In this document: in pieces, positions 8,100 through 16,393 of the stretch
How positions within the stretch are numbered: the stretch's first letter is position 1
Layout: each line of letters begins with the position of its first letter
Source: Micromonospora sp045209745
Lineage (GTDB): Bacteria > Actinomycetota > Actinomycetes > Mycobacteriales > Micromonosporaceae
Length of the DNA stretch: 64,000 nucleotides
Assembly: GCF_045209745.1 (NCBI RefSeq)
Contig: NZ_CP109273.1
Span: 2,604,001 to 2,668,000, forward strand
Direction: 5' to 3'
Made by a program: the position numbers and the translations under genes
Notes under the pieces: model-generated
Seen by the model: the letters and a program-made list of their open reading frames with translations, nothing else
Database searches by the model: none
Told to the model about the DNA's origin: nothing

Positions 8100-9437
8100 T
8101 TACCAGTTGGTGGAGCCGGGGACCTTGGGCCAGGGCTTACTGGTTGGCTTGATGAGGTATGCGACGCCGCCGGAGCCGCCGGAGACGCGGCCGCTGGCGT
8201 TGATCCGCTTGGTGCGCTGCCAGATCTGCTCGAACTGGGCGCGCTTGTAGACGTTGCGCACGACGTCGTTGCTGGACGAGGCGGGGTCGTTCACGATCAC
8301 GTCGCCGTCGGCCGTGAAGCCGACCACCACGAAGAGGTGCCCGGAGGTGCCGTAGTTCGCCCCGTCCAGCTCGCTGGCGAGGAAGGACTGGCTGGTCACG
8401 ACGGGGATGCCGGCGGCGATGAAGCGTTCCAGCTCGTCCAGGGAGTGCAGTCGGGTCACCCGAGCGTCCAGGCCGGGGAAGCTGGCCGCGTACGCGGTGT
8501 TGAACGGCCAGTTGCCGGCACCGTCGTACGCGTAGTCGAAGGTCATCCGGGCCGCGTGGTTGACGGTCGGGTCGGGGTAGGTCGGGTCCACCCAGGAGGT
8601 GTCGGCCGGGGACGGCTTGCGACCCCAGTATTCGACCACCATCTCCGTGGAGGTGGGTGAGCACCAGGCCTCGCCACCGCCGTCGTACTCGGGGTAGTGA
8701 CCGGAGTGCACGTTCTGCGAGTAGCGCGGCACCGGCAGCTCGACGCCCCAGGCGATGTGTCCGGCGCTCGGCGTGACGGTGAACCGGTCCGGCACGGTGG
8801 AGCTCATCGCGCCGAGCATCCGGACCACCGGCGCGGCGGCCTGCCCGGGTGCCCGGTAGAGGGTCAGCCGCAGCTGGTACGACCGCAGCAGCACCCCGGC
8901 GGTGGCGTCGTCGATGCTGAAGGTGTCGGTCCAGATCGTCGACCAGGGATCGCCCTGCCGGTTGACGGTGGTCCGCTTGATGTCGCTGTCGCCGGACGCC
9001 CAGCGGCCCATGACGTACCACGGGGTCTGATCGCCGCTGGTGTAGTTGCCCTGCATCTCCACCTGGATCCAGGTGCCGGCGGGGGTCTCCGCGTTCCAGG
9101 AGGCGATCAGCTCGGTGGCGTCGAACCCGATCCGGGTCACCGGTGAGGTCCAGGTGCCGTACTCCCAGGTGCGGGTGGCGCCGGTGTGCGGGTCGGCGTA
9201 CTCGGTGGTGCCGGCCGGTCGGGCCAGGGTGAGGCCCGCTCGGGCGCCGGGCACGACGCGGGTGCCGGCGCGGCTGCCCCGGTGCCAGTCGGCGGGCCCG
9301 GACCAGTCCTGGAAGGTGATCTGCTCGTCGTGAGTGGCGGCGGGCGGGCGGGCCGCCGTCGCGGGTGCGGTGGTGGCGAGCAGGGTGAGCGCGGTGACGC
9401 CGGCGAGGGCGGCCGCGCGCAGGCGGGATCTGACCAT
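8100..9437 (-). CDS. Secreted C39-like cysteine peptidase
   Basis: 445 residues with a signal peptide (about 1-29, cleavage after TAPATAA likely). Residues about 35-225 are a beta-rich domain of unknown role; residues about 235-430 are a C39-like (Peptidase_C39_2) domain with candidate catalytic Cys259 (EAWCSPTS), His367 (GHLFVVVGF) and Asp384 (VNDPAS). It is probably exported and acts on extracellular protein or peptide. A weak GGAG precedes the ATG. It is divergent from the M14 carboxypeptidase across a 211-base region carrying two palindromes. Substrate unknown. Confidence 0.9.
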   Translation of the reverse strand: MVRSRLRAAALAGVTALTLLATTAPATAARPPAATHDEQITFQDWSGPADWHRGSRAGTRVVPGARAGLTLARPAGTTEYADPHTGATRTWEYGTWTSPVTRIGFDATELIASWNAETPAGTWIQVEMQGNYTSGDQTPWYVMGRWASGDSDIKRTTVNRQGDPWSTIWTDTFSIDDATAGVLLRSYQLRLTLYRAPGQAAAPVVRMLGAMSSTVPDRFTVTPSAGHIAWGVELPVPRYSQNVHSGHYPEYDGGGEAWCSPTSTEMVVEYWGRKPSPADTSWVDPTYPDPTVNHAARMTFDYAYDGAGNWPFNTAYAASFPGLDARVTRLHSLDELERFIAAGIPVVTSQSFLASELDGANYGTSGHLFVVVGFTADGDVIVNDPASSSNDVVRNVYKRAQFEQIWQRTKRINASGRVSGGSGGVAYLIKPTSKPWPKVPGSTNW

Positions 9438-9479
9438 GAGTGCTCCGCGGTGTCGAGAGGGGCATCGTCGCTGGTCAGT

Positions 9480-9496
9480 TTCCCGCTTGGCGGGAA
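9480..9496. promoter_or_regulatory. Inverted repeat TTCCCGC-TTG-GCGGGAA
   Basis: A 7-bp perfect inverted repeat with a 3-base spacer lies about 43 bases upstream of the C39-like peptidase start. It could be a repressor site or a leader hairpin; no known regulator is assigned. Confidence 0.4.
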
Positions 9497-9567
9497 GTTT
9501 CGCCAGGGGTGGCCGGGTGGAAAAAACTTGCCGCCGGGATGATCGGCTCGGGATGCATTAGGCAACG

Positions 9568-9579
9568 ATCAATATTGAT
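9568..9579. promoter_or_regulatory. AT-rich palindrome ATCAATATTGAT between divergent peptidase genes
   Basis: A perfect 12-bp palindrome sits in an AT-rich island about 70 bases before the M14 carboxypeptidase start and 131 bases before the C39-like gene. In this GC-rich context it is a good operator or promoter candidate for one or both secreted peptidases. Confidence 0.45.
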
Positions 9580-9648
9580 ATGACCATGTGGCAGGTGGTG
9601 AAGTGTCCTTCACCGAGCGGGATCTCCCGCCCATCGAGGAGGTAGTCC

Positions 9649-11526
9649 ATGGCCCTCCGCACGCCCATCCCTCTCCGCCGCGTCCTGGTGCTCGCCGTCG
9701 TCACCGGGCTGGGAATCGTCACCGTCGCCGCCGGTCCGGTCGCCGCCCGACCGGCACCGGACCGCACCGCAGAGCCGGCCGCCGCCAGCTACCGGGTGCT
9801 CGGGCCCCGGACCCTCGCCGATCGCAACGCGGTGGCCCGCACCGGAGCCGCCATCGACTACTCCGAACACGGAGTCCTGCACATCTCGGCCACCGCGGGT
9901 GAGGCCGCCGCGATCGGCAAGCTCGGCTTCCGACTCGAACCGCTCGCCCCACCGCCCAACGCCGAGCGCGGCGCCGGCGAGATGGGCACGCTGGCCTTCC
10001 CGCCCGCCGACTCCAACTACCACGACTACGCGGAACTGACCGCCGTCGTGAACCAGGTCGTCGCCGACCATCCGGCGATCGCCCGCAAGATCAGCATCGG
10101 TTCGTCGTACGAGGGCCGCGACCTGATGGCGGTGAAGATCTCCGACAACGTCGGCACCGACGAGAACGAACCGGAGATCCTGTTCAACTCCCAACAGCAC
10201 GCCCGTGAGCACCTGACCGTCGAGATGGCGATCTACCTGCTCAACCTCTTCACCGACAGCTACGGCGGCGACTCCCGGATCACCAACATCGTCAACAGCC
10301 GGGAGATCTGGATCGTGCCGACGGTCAACCCGGACGGCAGCGAGTACGACATCGCCACCGGGTCGTACCGGTCCTGGCGCAAGAACCGTCAGCCCAACAG
10401 CGGCTCGTCCAATGTCGGCACCGACCTGAACCGCAACTGGTCCTACAACTGGGGTTGCTGCGGCGGCTCGTCGGGCACCACCTCGTCGGAGACCTACCGT
10501 GGCCCGTCGGCGTTCTCCGCACCCGAGACGCAGGCACTGCGCAACTTCGTCAACGGCCGGGTGGTCGGTGGCGTGCAGCAGATCAAGGCCAACATCGACT
10601 TCCACACGTACTCGCAGTTGGTGCTCTGGCCGTACGGCTACACCACCGCGAACACCGCGACGGGGATGAACGCGGACCAGTACAACACCTTCGCCACCAT
10701 CGGCCAGCAGATGGCGGCCACCAACAACTACACACCGGAGCAGTCCAGCGACCTCTACATCACCGACGGGGACAGCCTCGACTGGATGTGGGCCACCCAC
10801 AACATCTGGGCGTACACCTTCGAGATGTATCCCGGTTCGTCCGGCGGCGGCGGCTTCTACCCGCCCGACGAGGTGATCCCCGCGCAGACCTCGCGCAACC
10901 GGGAGGCGGTGCTGCTGCTCAGCGAGTACGCCGACTGCCCGTACCGGGCCATCGGCAAGCAGGCGCAGTACTGCGGCGGTGGTGGTGGCACCACGGTCTG
11001 GTCGGACACCTTCGAAACCGCCACCGGCTGGACCATCAACCCGTCCGGCACCGACACCGCCACGGCCGGGGCGTGGGAACGGGGCGCCGCCCAGGCGACC
11101 ACCTCCTCGGGCGCCAAGCAGCTCACCCCGTACGCCGGTGCCAACGACCTGGTCACCGGCGGGCTCGCCGGTTCGGCGGCTGGTGACTACGACGTCGATG
11201 GCGGCGTGACCAGCGCCCGGTCCCCGGCGGTGACCCTGCCGTCGTCCGGCACGCTGACCCTCTCCCTGGCCTGGTACCTGGCGCACGGCTCGAACGCCTC
11301 GTCGGCGGACTACCTGCGGGTGAGCGTGGTGCACAACGGCGGCACCACAGCGCTGCTCACCCAGGCCGGCGCGGCGACCAACCGCAACGGCAGCTGGGCG
11401 GTGGCGAACCTCAACCTCACCCCGTACGCCGGCCAGTCGGTACGCATCCTCGTCGAGGCGGCGGACGCCTCCGGAGCCAGCCTGGTGGAGGCGGCTGTGG
11501 ACAACGTCACCATCACCTCCTCCTGA
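9649..11526 (+). CDS. Secreted M14 zinc carboxypeptidase with C-terminal beta-sandwich domain
   Basis: 625 residues. A signal peptide (about 1-34) is followed by a propeptide-like region to about 110 and an M14 peptidase domain at about 120-425. Zinc ligands are His184 and Glu187 in QQHAREH and His319 in NIDFHTY; the catalytic Glu is Glu392 in YTFEMYPG. It resembles carboxypeptidase T, which removes C-terminal residues from peptides outside the cell. After a short Gly-rich linker (about 442-448), residues 450-625 look like a jelly-roll accessory domain, often seen in secreted actinobacterial hydrolases. The ATG follows GAGGTAGTCC. A GC-rich terminator follows the stop. Confidence 0.94.
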   Translation: MALRTPIPLRRVLVLAVVTGLGIVTVAAGPVAARPAPDRTAEPAAASYRVLGPRTLADRNAVARTGAAIDYSEHGVLHISATAGEAAAIGKLGFRLEPLAPPPNAERGAGEMGTLAFPPADSNYHDYAELTAVVNQVVADHPAIARKISIGSSYEGRDLMAVKISDNVGTDENEPEILFNSQQHAREHLTVEMAIYLLNLFTDSYGGDSRITNIVNSREIWIVPTVNPDGSEYDIATGSYRSWRKNRQPNSGSSNVGTDLNRNWSYNWGCCGGSSGTTSSETYRGPSAFSAPETQALRNFVNGRVVGGVQQIKANIDFHTYSQLVLWPYGYTTANTATGMNADQYNTFATIGQQMAATNNYTPEQSSDLYITDGDSLDWMWATHNIWAYTFEMYPGSSGGGGFYPPDEVIPAQTSRNREAVLLLSEYADCPYRAIGKQAQYCGGGGGTTVWSDTFETATGWTINPSGTDTATAGAWERGAAQATTSSGAKQLTPYAGANDLVTGGLAGSAAGDYDVDGGVTSARSPAVTLPSSGTLTLSLAWYLAHGSNASSADYLRVSVVHNGGTTALLTQAGAATNRNGSWAVANLNLTPYAGQSVRILVEAADASGASLVEAAVDNVTITSS

Positions 11527-11529
11527 TCG

Positions 11530-11566
11530 GGTGGGGCCCCGTCCCACCCCCCGACAGGGCCCCACC
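11530..11566 (+). terminator. Terminator after the M14 carboxypeptidase gene
   Basis: GGTGGGGCCC at 11530-11539 pairs with GGGCCCCACC at 11557-11566, starting 3 bases after the stop codon. A long C-rich tract follows. Confidence 0.65.
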
Positions 11567-11601
11567 CCCCTCCCACCCCCTCCCGCCCCCTCTCCCCGCG
11601 C

Positions 11602-11659
11602 TGATCTAGGGCATATTGTCGTGATCTGAGATCAACTCACGCCGATATGCCCTAGATCA
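11602..11659. repeat. Intergenic palindrome 2, GATC-edged, upstream of the riboswitch
   Basis: TGATCTAGGGCATAT (11602-11616) is matched by ATATGCCCTAGATCA (11645-11659), with further interrupted pairing inward and a small GATC-CTGA-type palindrome in the loop. It lies between the M14 gene and the cobalamin riboswitch. It may terminate read-through into the btu operon or be a mobile-type repeat. Confidence 0.8.
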
Positions 11660-11689
11660 ACAGGCTGGTCTCAGCGATGCGCTACCGTC

Positions 11690-11800
11690 TTAGCGACCAG
11701 TCCGCAGCGAAGCCGGTGCGAAACCCGGCGCTGTCCCGCAACTGTGATGCCCCACCGACGGTGGGGACGAGCCAGGTCGCCTGCGGATCGGTCGCGAAAC
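11690..11800 (+). promoter_or_regulatory. Cobalamin (B12) riboswitch aptamer
   Basis: The conserved core GAAGCCGGTGCGAAACCCGG, then GCTGTCCCGCAACTGTGA, and the B12-box-like GAGCCAGGTCGCCTGC are all present in order. A closing stem pairs 11693-11698 and 11701-11707 with 11790-11795 and 11781-11787. It lies directly upstream of the B12-type uptake operon. Binding of cobalamin normally lowers expression of such genes; here that is inference. Confidence 0.93.
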
Positions 11801-11844
11801 GCGCTCTCGAGGAAGGGCGCCTCGTGGGCGGGCGTACGAAAGTC

Positions 11845-11883
11845 CCTGTCGGCGAAGCACCACACTCCTCGACCGACAGGAGG
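11845..11883 (+). promoter_or_regulatory. Likely riboswitch expression platform sequestering the btuF ribosome site
   Basis: CCTGTCGG at 11845-11852 is complementary to CCGACAGG at 11873-11880. The second arm overlaps the Shine-Dalgarno ACAGGAGG (11876-11883), 5 bases before the btuF ATG. This hairpin would hide the ribosome site, pointing to translational control. CGAGGA at 11808-11813 can pair with TCCTCG at 11866-11871 and may form the alternative fold. Confidence 0.65.
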
Positions 11884-11888
11884 CCCCC

Positions 11889-12818
11889 ATGTTCAGACGT
11901 ACACCTCGGCTCTTCGCCGCAACCCTCGCGGTCGCCGCGCTCGTCCTCGGCGCCTGCGCCGAGAAGGCCGACGACCAGCCGAGCGCGGGCACCGCAGCCG
12001 CCGCCTACCCGGTGACGGTCGGTGCGCTCACCCTCGACAAGCGCCCCGAGAAGATCGTCTCGCTGGCGCCCACCGCCACCGAGATCCTCTTCGCGATCGG
12101 TGCCGGCCCGCAGGTGAGCGCCGTCGACGACCAGTCCAACTACCCGGCCGACGCGCCCAAGACCGACCTCTCCGGTTTCCAACCGAACGCCGAGGCGATC
12201 GCCGGCAAAAACCCCGACCTGGTGGTGCTCTCCGACGATCGGAACAAAATCGTCGAGCAGCTCGGCAAGCTGAAGATCCCGGTCTACCTGACCCCGGCGG
12301 CGACCACCCTGGACGACTCGTATCGGCAGATCACCGAGCTGGGCACGCTGACCGGGCACGCCGACCAGGCCACCGACGTCGCCACCCGGATGAAGGACGA
12401 CATCGCCAAGCTGGTCAAGGACCTGCCGCAGCGCACCGAGAAGCTCACGTACTTCCACGAGCTGGGTCCGGAGCTGTACAGCGCCACCAGCAAGACCTTC
12501 ATCGGCTCGCTCTACAGCCAGGCCGGTCTGACCAACATCGCCGACCCCGCTGACGCGGACGGCAAGAACGCTGGCTACCCGCAGCTGTCCCAGGAGTTCA
12601 TCGTCAACGCCGACCCGGACTTCGTCTTCCTGGCCGACTCCAAGTGCTGCCAGCAGAACGCCGACTCGGTCAAGGCGCGCAGCGGCTGGGCCGGGCTCAC
12701 CGCGGTGAAGAACAACCAGGTCGTCACGCTGGACGACGACATCGCCTCCCGCTGGGGTCCGCGGGTCGTGGACCTGCTCCGGGTCATCATCGACGCGGTA
12801 GCCAAGGTGCCCGCGTGA
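11889..12818 (+). CDS. btuF: Cobalamin ABC transporter substrate-binding lipoprotein
   Basis: 309 residues. The signal peptide ends in a lipobox (LVLGAC, Cys about 23), so it is a membrane-anchored lipoprotein. The rest is a type III periplasmic-binding fold of the BtuF/FecB class, with KIVSLAPTATEILFAIGAG and NPDLVVLSDD segments typical of the family. It should capture cobalamin or a related corrinoid and hand it to the BtuC/BtuD transporter. The substrate call comes mainly from the B12 riboswitch upstream; by sequence alone a siderophore binder would be possible. Strong AGGAGG precedes the ATG. Confidence 0.9.
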   Translation: MFRRTPRLFAATLAVAALVLGACAEKADDQPSAGTAAAAYPVTVGALTLDKRPEKIVSLAPTATEILFAIGAGPQVSAVDDQSNYPADAPKTDLSGFQPNAEAIAGKNPDLVVLSDDRNKIVEQLGKLKIPVYLTPAATTLDDSYRQITELGTLTGHADQATDVATRMKDDIAKLVKDLPQRTEKLTYFHELGPELYSATSKTFIGSLYSQAGLTNIADPADADGKNAGYPQLSQEFIVNADPDFVFLADSKCCQQNADSVKARSGWAGLTAVKNNQVVTLDDDIASRWGPRVVDLLRVIIDAVAKVPA

Positions 12819-12831
12819 CCGTCTTCCCTCG

Positions 12832-13929
12832 GTGACCGGGTCACTGTCCGTGGCCCGGTCCGCCGGGCCACAGTCGGTGGCCCGGCCTGCCGGGGTACGC
12901 CTGGGCTGGCTGGTCGCCGGGGTGTTCGCGGTGCTCGTCGCGCTCGTCGCCGGGGTGTCGCTCGGCCCGGTGAGCCTGCCACCGGGCAGCGTCGCCGCCG
13001 AGCTGCTCAACCTGATTCCGGGGTTGCACCTCGACAGCGGGCTGTCCGAGCGGGAGATCGCGATCGTCACCGAGCTGCGCCTGCCCCGGGTGGTGCTGGG
13101 TCTGCTCGTCGGCGGCCTGCTCGCCCTCGCCGGCGGCTGCTACCAGGGCGTGTTCCGCAACCCGCTGGCCGACCCGTACCTGCTCGGTGTGGCCGCCGGC
13201 GCGGGCCTCGCGGTGACCGCGGTGATCGCCCTCGGCGGCGCCGGCCGGCAGGGCGCGATCTCCGGGCTGCCGATGACCATCCCGCTGGCCGCGTTCGCCG
13301 GTTCGCTGCTCGCCGTGACGATGACCTATGTGCTCGGCGCGGCCGGCGGGCGGAGCGGCTCACCGGCGATGCTGATCCTGGCCGGGGTGGCGGTCTCCGC
13401 GTTCCTCTCCGCCGGGCAGACGTACCTGCTGCAACGACACTCCGACAGCATCCAGCCGGTCTACTCCTGGCTGCTCGGCCGGCTGGCCACCGCCGGCTGG
13501 CACGACGTGCTGCTGGTGCTGCCGTACGCCGCGTTGACCACCGTGGTGGTGCTGCTGCACCGCCGCGAGCTGGACGTCCTCGCGGTCGGCGACGACGAGG
13601 CGAGGAGCCTGGGCCTGCACCCGCAGCGCACCCGCTACCTGCTGATCGCCGCCGCTTCCCTGGGCACCGCGGCGGCGGTCTCCGCGACCGGCCTGATCGG
13701 CTTTGTCGGCATCATCGTGCCGCACACCGTCCGGCTGCTCGCGGGGTCGAGTTACCGGGTGATCCTGCCGTTGTCGCTGCTGTTCGGCGGCGCGTTCCTG
13801 GCGCTGACCGACGTGGTGGCCCGCACGGCCGCCGCCCCGGCTGAGGTGCCGATCGGAGTGGTGACCGCCCTACTGGGCGGCCCGTTCTTCGTCCTCGTGC
13901 TGCGGACCGCCCGGCGGGTGCTCACGTGA
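12832..13929 (+). CDS. btuC: Cobalamin ABC transporter permease (FecCD family)
   Basis: 365 residues with about nine to ten hydrophobic segments. The family marks are LRLPRVVLGLLVGGLLALAG, then GCYQGVFRNPLADPYLLGV, and near the end GLIGFVGIIVPHTVRLL, all typical of FecCD/BtuC permeases. It forms the membrane channel for the substrate delivered by BtuF. It starts with GTG at 12832, 14 bases after btuF, and its end overlaps the next gene by 4 bases, so the three genes form one operon. Confidence 0.92.
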   Translation: MTGSLSVARSAGPQSVARPAGVRLGWLVAGVFAVLVALVAGVSLGPVSLPPGSVAAELLNLIPGLHLDSGLSEREIAIVTELRLPRVVLGLLVGGLLALAGGCYQGVFRNPLADPYLLGVAAGAGLAVTAVIALGGAGRQGAISGLPMTIPLAAFAGSLLAVTMTYVLGAAGGRSGSPAMLILAGVAVSAFLSAGQTYLLQRHSDSIQPVYSWLLGRLATAGWHDVLLVLPYAALTTVVVLLHRRELDVLAVGDDEARSLGLHPQRTRYLLIAAASLGTAAAVSATGLIGFVGIIVPHTVRLLAGSSYRVILPLSLLFGGAFLALTDVVARTAAAPAEVPIGVVTALLGGPFFVLVLRTARRVLT

Positions 13930-14765
13930 GCCCCGAGACTGCCGCTGGTCCGTCCGCTGTCGGCCGGTTTGTCGACGGCGGCGTGCCGGCGGTCGAGGTG
14001 CGGGGGCTGCACGTCAGCCTGGACGGCACGCCGATCCTCACCGGCGTCGACCTCACTGTCGCCGCCGGCGAGTGGGTCACCGTGATCGGCCCGAACGGCG
14101 CCGGCAAGTCGACCCTGTTGCGCGCCGTCGGCGGCCTGCTGCCCGCGCCGGGGGCGATCACCCTGTTCGGTACGCCGAGCGCCGCGCTGCGCCGCCGGGA
14201 CCGCGCCCGGGTGGTGGCCACGGTGGCACAGTCCCCGGTGGTGCCGCCCGGCATGTCGGTGCTGGACTACGTGCTGCTCGGCCGCACCCCGTACATCTCG
14301 ACGTTGGGCCGGGAGTCGACCGCCGACGTCGATGCCGTGCACGAGGTGCTCGACCTGTTGGACCTGAGTGGCTTCCATCGCCGCGAGCTGGCCACCCTCT
14401 CCGGCGGCGAACGGCAGCGGGTGTTCCTCGCCCGGGCACTCGCCCAGGGGGCGACGCTGCTGCTGCTCGACGAGCCCACCAGCGCACTTGACATCGGCCA
14501 CCAGCAGGAGGTGCTGGAGCTCGTCGACCAGTTGCGCCGCGAGCACCGCCTGACCGTCCTCGCCACGATGCACGACCTCTCCCTGGCCGGCGAGTACGCC
14601 GACCGGATGGTGATGCTCGCCGACGGTCAGGTGGTGGCCGCCGGGACTCCACACGAGGTGCTGACCGAACACCTGCTCGCCACCCACTACCGGGCCAGCG
14701 TCCGGGTCGTCCCCGGCGCCCACGGCCCCCTGGTGGTCCCCGTCCGCCCCAACCCCCACCGCTGA
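13926..14765 (+). CDS. btuD: Cobalamin ABC transporter ATP-binding protein
   Basis: 279 residues. Walker A GPNGAGKS at about 55-62, ABC signature LSGGERQRVFLARAL, Walker B LLLLDEPTSALD, and a switch His in MHDLSL. This is the ATPase that powers the BtuC channel. The GTG start overlaps the btuC stop (GTGA), indicating translational coupling. The N-terminal extension of about 20 residues is Ser/Pro/Ala-rich and probably unstructured. Confidence 0.93.
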   Translation: MSPETAAGPSAVGRFVDGGVPAVEVRGLHVSLDGTPILTGVDLTVAAGEWVTVIGPNGAGKSTLLRAVGGLLPAPGAITLFGTPSAALRRRDRARVVATVAQSPVVPPGMSVLDYVLLGRTPYISTLGRESTADVDAVHEVLDLLDLSGFHRRELATLSGGERQRVFLARALAQGATLLLLDEPTSALDIGHQQEVLELVDQLRREHRLTVLATMHDLSLAGEYADRMVMLADGQVVAAGTPHEVLTEHLLATHYRASVRVVPGAHGPLVVPVRPNPHR

Positions 14766-14785
14766 CGCCCGAGGTGCCGGGCAGG

Positions 14786-15550
14786 TCAGGGGCCAAGGTC
14801 GATGACGGAGAAGAGGGCGCCCTGGGGGTCGCGTAGGGCTGCGAACCGGCCCGCCGGGATGTCACGGGGCGGGACCAGGATCGTCCCGCCCAACTCGGCG
14901 GCGCGGGCCGCTGCGGCGTCCGCGTCGGCCACCGCGAAGTACACCGTCCAGTACGCGGGCAGGTCGGCCGGGAAGTCGTCGGCCAGCGGCGGCATCATGC
15001 CGGCGACGATCTGCGTCCCGAGCCGCCACCCGGTGTAGGTCATCCCGCCGACCGGCTGGTCGTCCGGCTGCCAGCCGAACACCAGCTCGTAGAAGACCTT
15101 CGCGCCCTCGGGGTCGGGGGTGACCAGCTCGTTCCAGCTCATCGCGCCCGGCACGTTGAACACTTCGGCGCCGGTCATCGCCAGCGGCTGCCAGACGCTG
15201 AACGTGGCGCCGGCCGGGTCGGCGAAGACCGCCATCCAGCCCCGGTCGAACACCTCGAACGGCGGCACGACGACCTGCCCGCCGGCCCGTTCGACCCGGC
15301 CGGCGACAAGTTGCGCGTCGTCGGTGGCGAGGTAGGTCGACCAGATCGGCACCTGGTCGGGGATTGCTGGCGGCCCGGCCCCGGCCACTGGCTTGCCGCC
15401 GAGCAGAAAGACGGTGTAACCGCCCGCCTCGGGCTCGGGTGTCACCCGGCCGGTCCAACCGAACAGCTCCGGGTAGAAGCGCCGCGCGTCGGTCAGGTCC
15501 GGGGTGGCCAGGTCGGCCCAGCAGGGGGTACCCGGCGGGACGGTGCTCAC
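14786..15550 (-). CDS. Two-domain VOC (glyoxalase/bleomycin-resistance fold) protein
   Basis: 254 residues made of two similar halves of about 120 residues, each beginning with a W-x-(D/E)-L-x-T-x-D pattern (PCWADLATPDL and MSWNELVTPDP) and ending in FSVWQ or FSVID. This is the duplicated vicinal oxygen chelate fold of small-molecule-binding or metal-dependent enzymes; the reaction is not known. The GTG at 15550 has GAGGGG 8 bases upstream. It lies 96 bases downstream of the ABC permease on the same strand, but no coupling is evident. Confidence 0.85.
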   Translation of the reverse strand: MSTVPPGTPCWADLATPDLTDARRFYPELFGWTGRVTPEPEAGGYTVFLLGGKPVAGAGPPAIPDQVPIWSTYLATDDAQLVAGRVERAGGQVVVPPFEVFDRGWMAVFADPAGATFSVWQPLAMTGAEVFNVPGAMSWNELVTPDPEGAKVFYELVFGWQPDDQPVGGMTYTGWRLGTQIVAGMMPPLADDFPADLPAYWTVYFAVADADAAAARAAELGGTILVPPRDIPAGRFAALRDPQGALFSVIDLGP

Positions 15551-15645
15551 GTCAAGACCCCTCTCGGCCCGGGTGGCCACGGCGGCCCCCCTGCCGGAAT
15601 CCTGGCACCGTCCCGCTGCGGCTCGGGGTGGAAACGAACGAATCG

Positions 15646-16383
15646 TCAGCTGAACCGGCGACCCTCGTCCCGTCGGTACGCCCAGCTGGCGAGCGCGGCG
15701 AGCAGCACCACCCAGACGCCGAGCATGATCAGCGCCAGCGGTTGGACGGCGTAGTCGCCGACTGCCGCCCACATCAGCTCCGCCGCGCCCCGGGTGGGCA
15801 GGAACGGCGCGATCGTCTCGATGAACCCGGGTGCCGCACCAGGCGCGGAGAGCAGGCCGCCGCCGAACGCGAGCGGCAGGAAGACCACCTGCGCGATCAC
15901 GATCGCCGCCTTGCTCGGCATGGAGTAGCCGATGGCGAGCCCCATCAGTGTGAACGGCACCGAGATGACGGCCACGGTGCCGACGGTCAGCAGGAAAGCC
16001 GCCGGGGTGATCCGGGCCGCGGTCAGGGTCGCGCCGATCACCACGACCGGGATCAGCGAGAGGTACGTCAGCGCCAGGCCGGCCAGCACGCGGCCCGCGA
16101 ACCGGGGTGCCGGCCCGGCCGGCAAGGTCCGGGTGTACGGGTTCCACGGCTGGGCGCGGTCCTCGGCGACACCGATGCCGTACTGGAAGATGTTGGCGCT
16201 CATCACCGAGAAGGTGACCATCGACGCGGTGGCGAAGGTGGCACCGGCCGGATCGTCACCGGCGAACGGCACCACGAAGAAGATCATTGCGGCGGCCGGG
16301 AAGAAGGCGCTGCCGAAGACGGCCACCGGGATCCGGATGATCTCCAGGAGTTGATAGCGGGCGTGGACCAGGGCGAGCTGCAC
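15646..16383 (-). CDS. ABC-2 type transporter permease
   Basis: 245 residues with about six hydrophobic segments spread over the chain and a conserved-looking loop (NPYTRTLPAGPAPRF) typical of ABC-2 permeases. With the ATPase encoded just upstream it should form an exporter of a drug, lipid or similar hydrophobic compound; the substrate is unknown. I chose the GTG at 16383 because GAGGAGG lies directly upstream. It starts 10 bases after the ATPase gene ends. Confidence 0.87.
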   Translation of the reverse strand: MQLALVHARYQLLEIIRIPVAVFGSAFFPAAAMIFFVVPFAGDDPAGATFATASMVTFSVMSANIFQYGIGVAEDRAQPWNPYTRTLPAGPAPRFAGRVLAGLALTYLSLIPVVVIGATLTAARITPAAFLLTVGTVAVISVPFTLMGLAIGYSMPSKAAIVIAQVVFLPLAFGGGLLSAPGAAPGFIETIAPFLPTRGAAELMWAAVGDYAVQPLALIMLGVWVVLLAALASWAYRRDEGRRFS

Positions 16384-16393
16384 GGTGGCCTCC

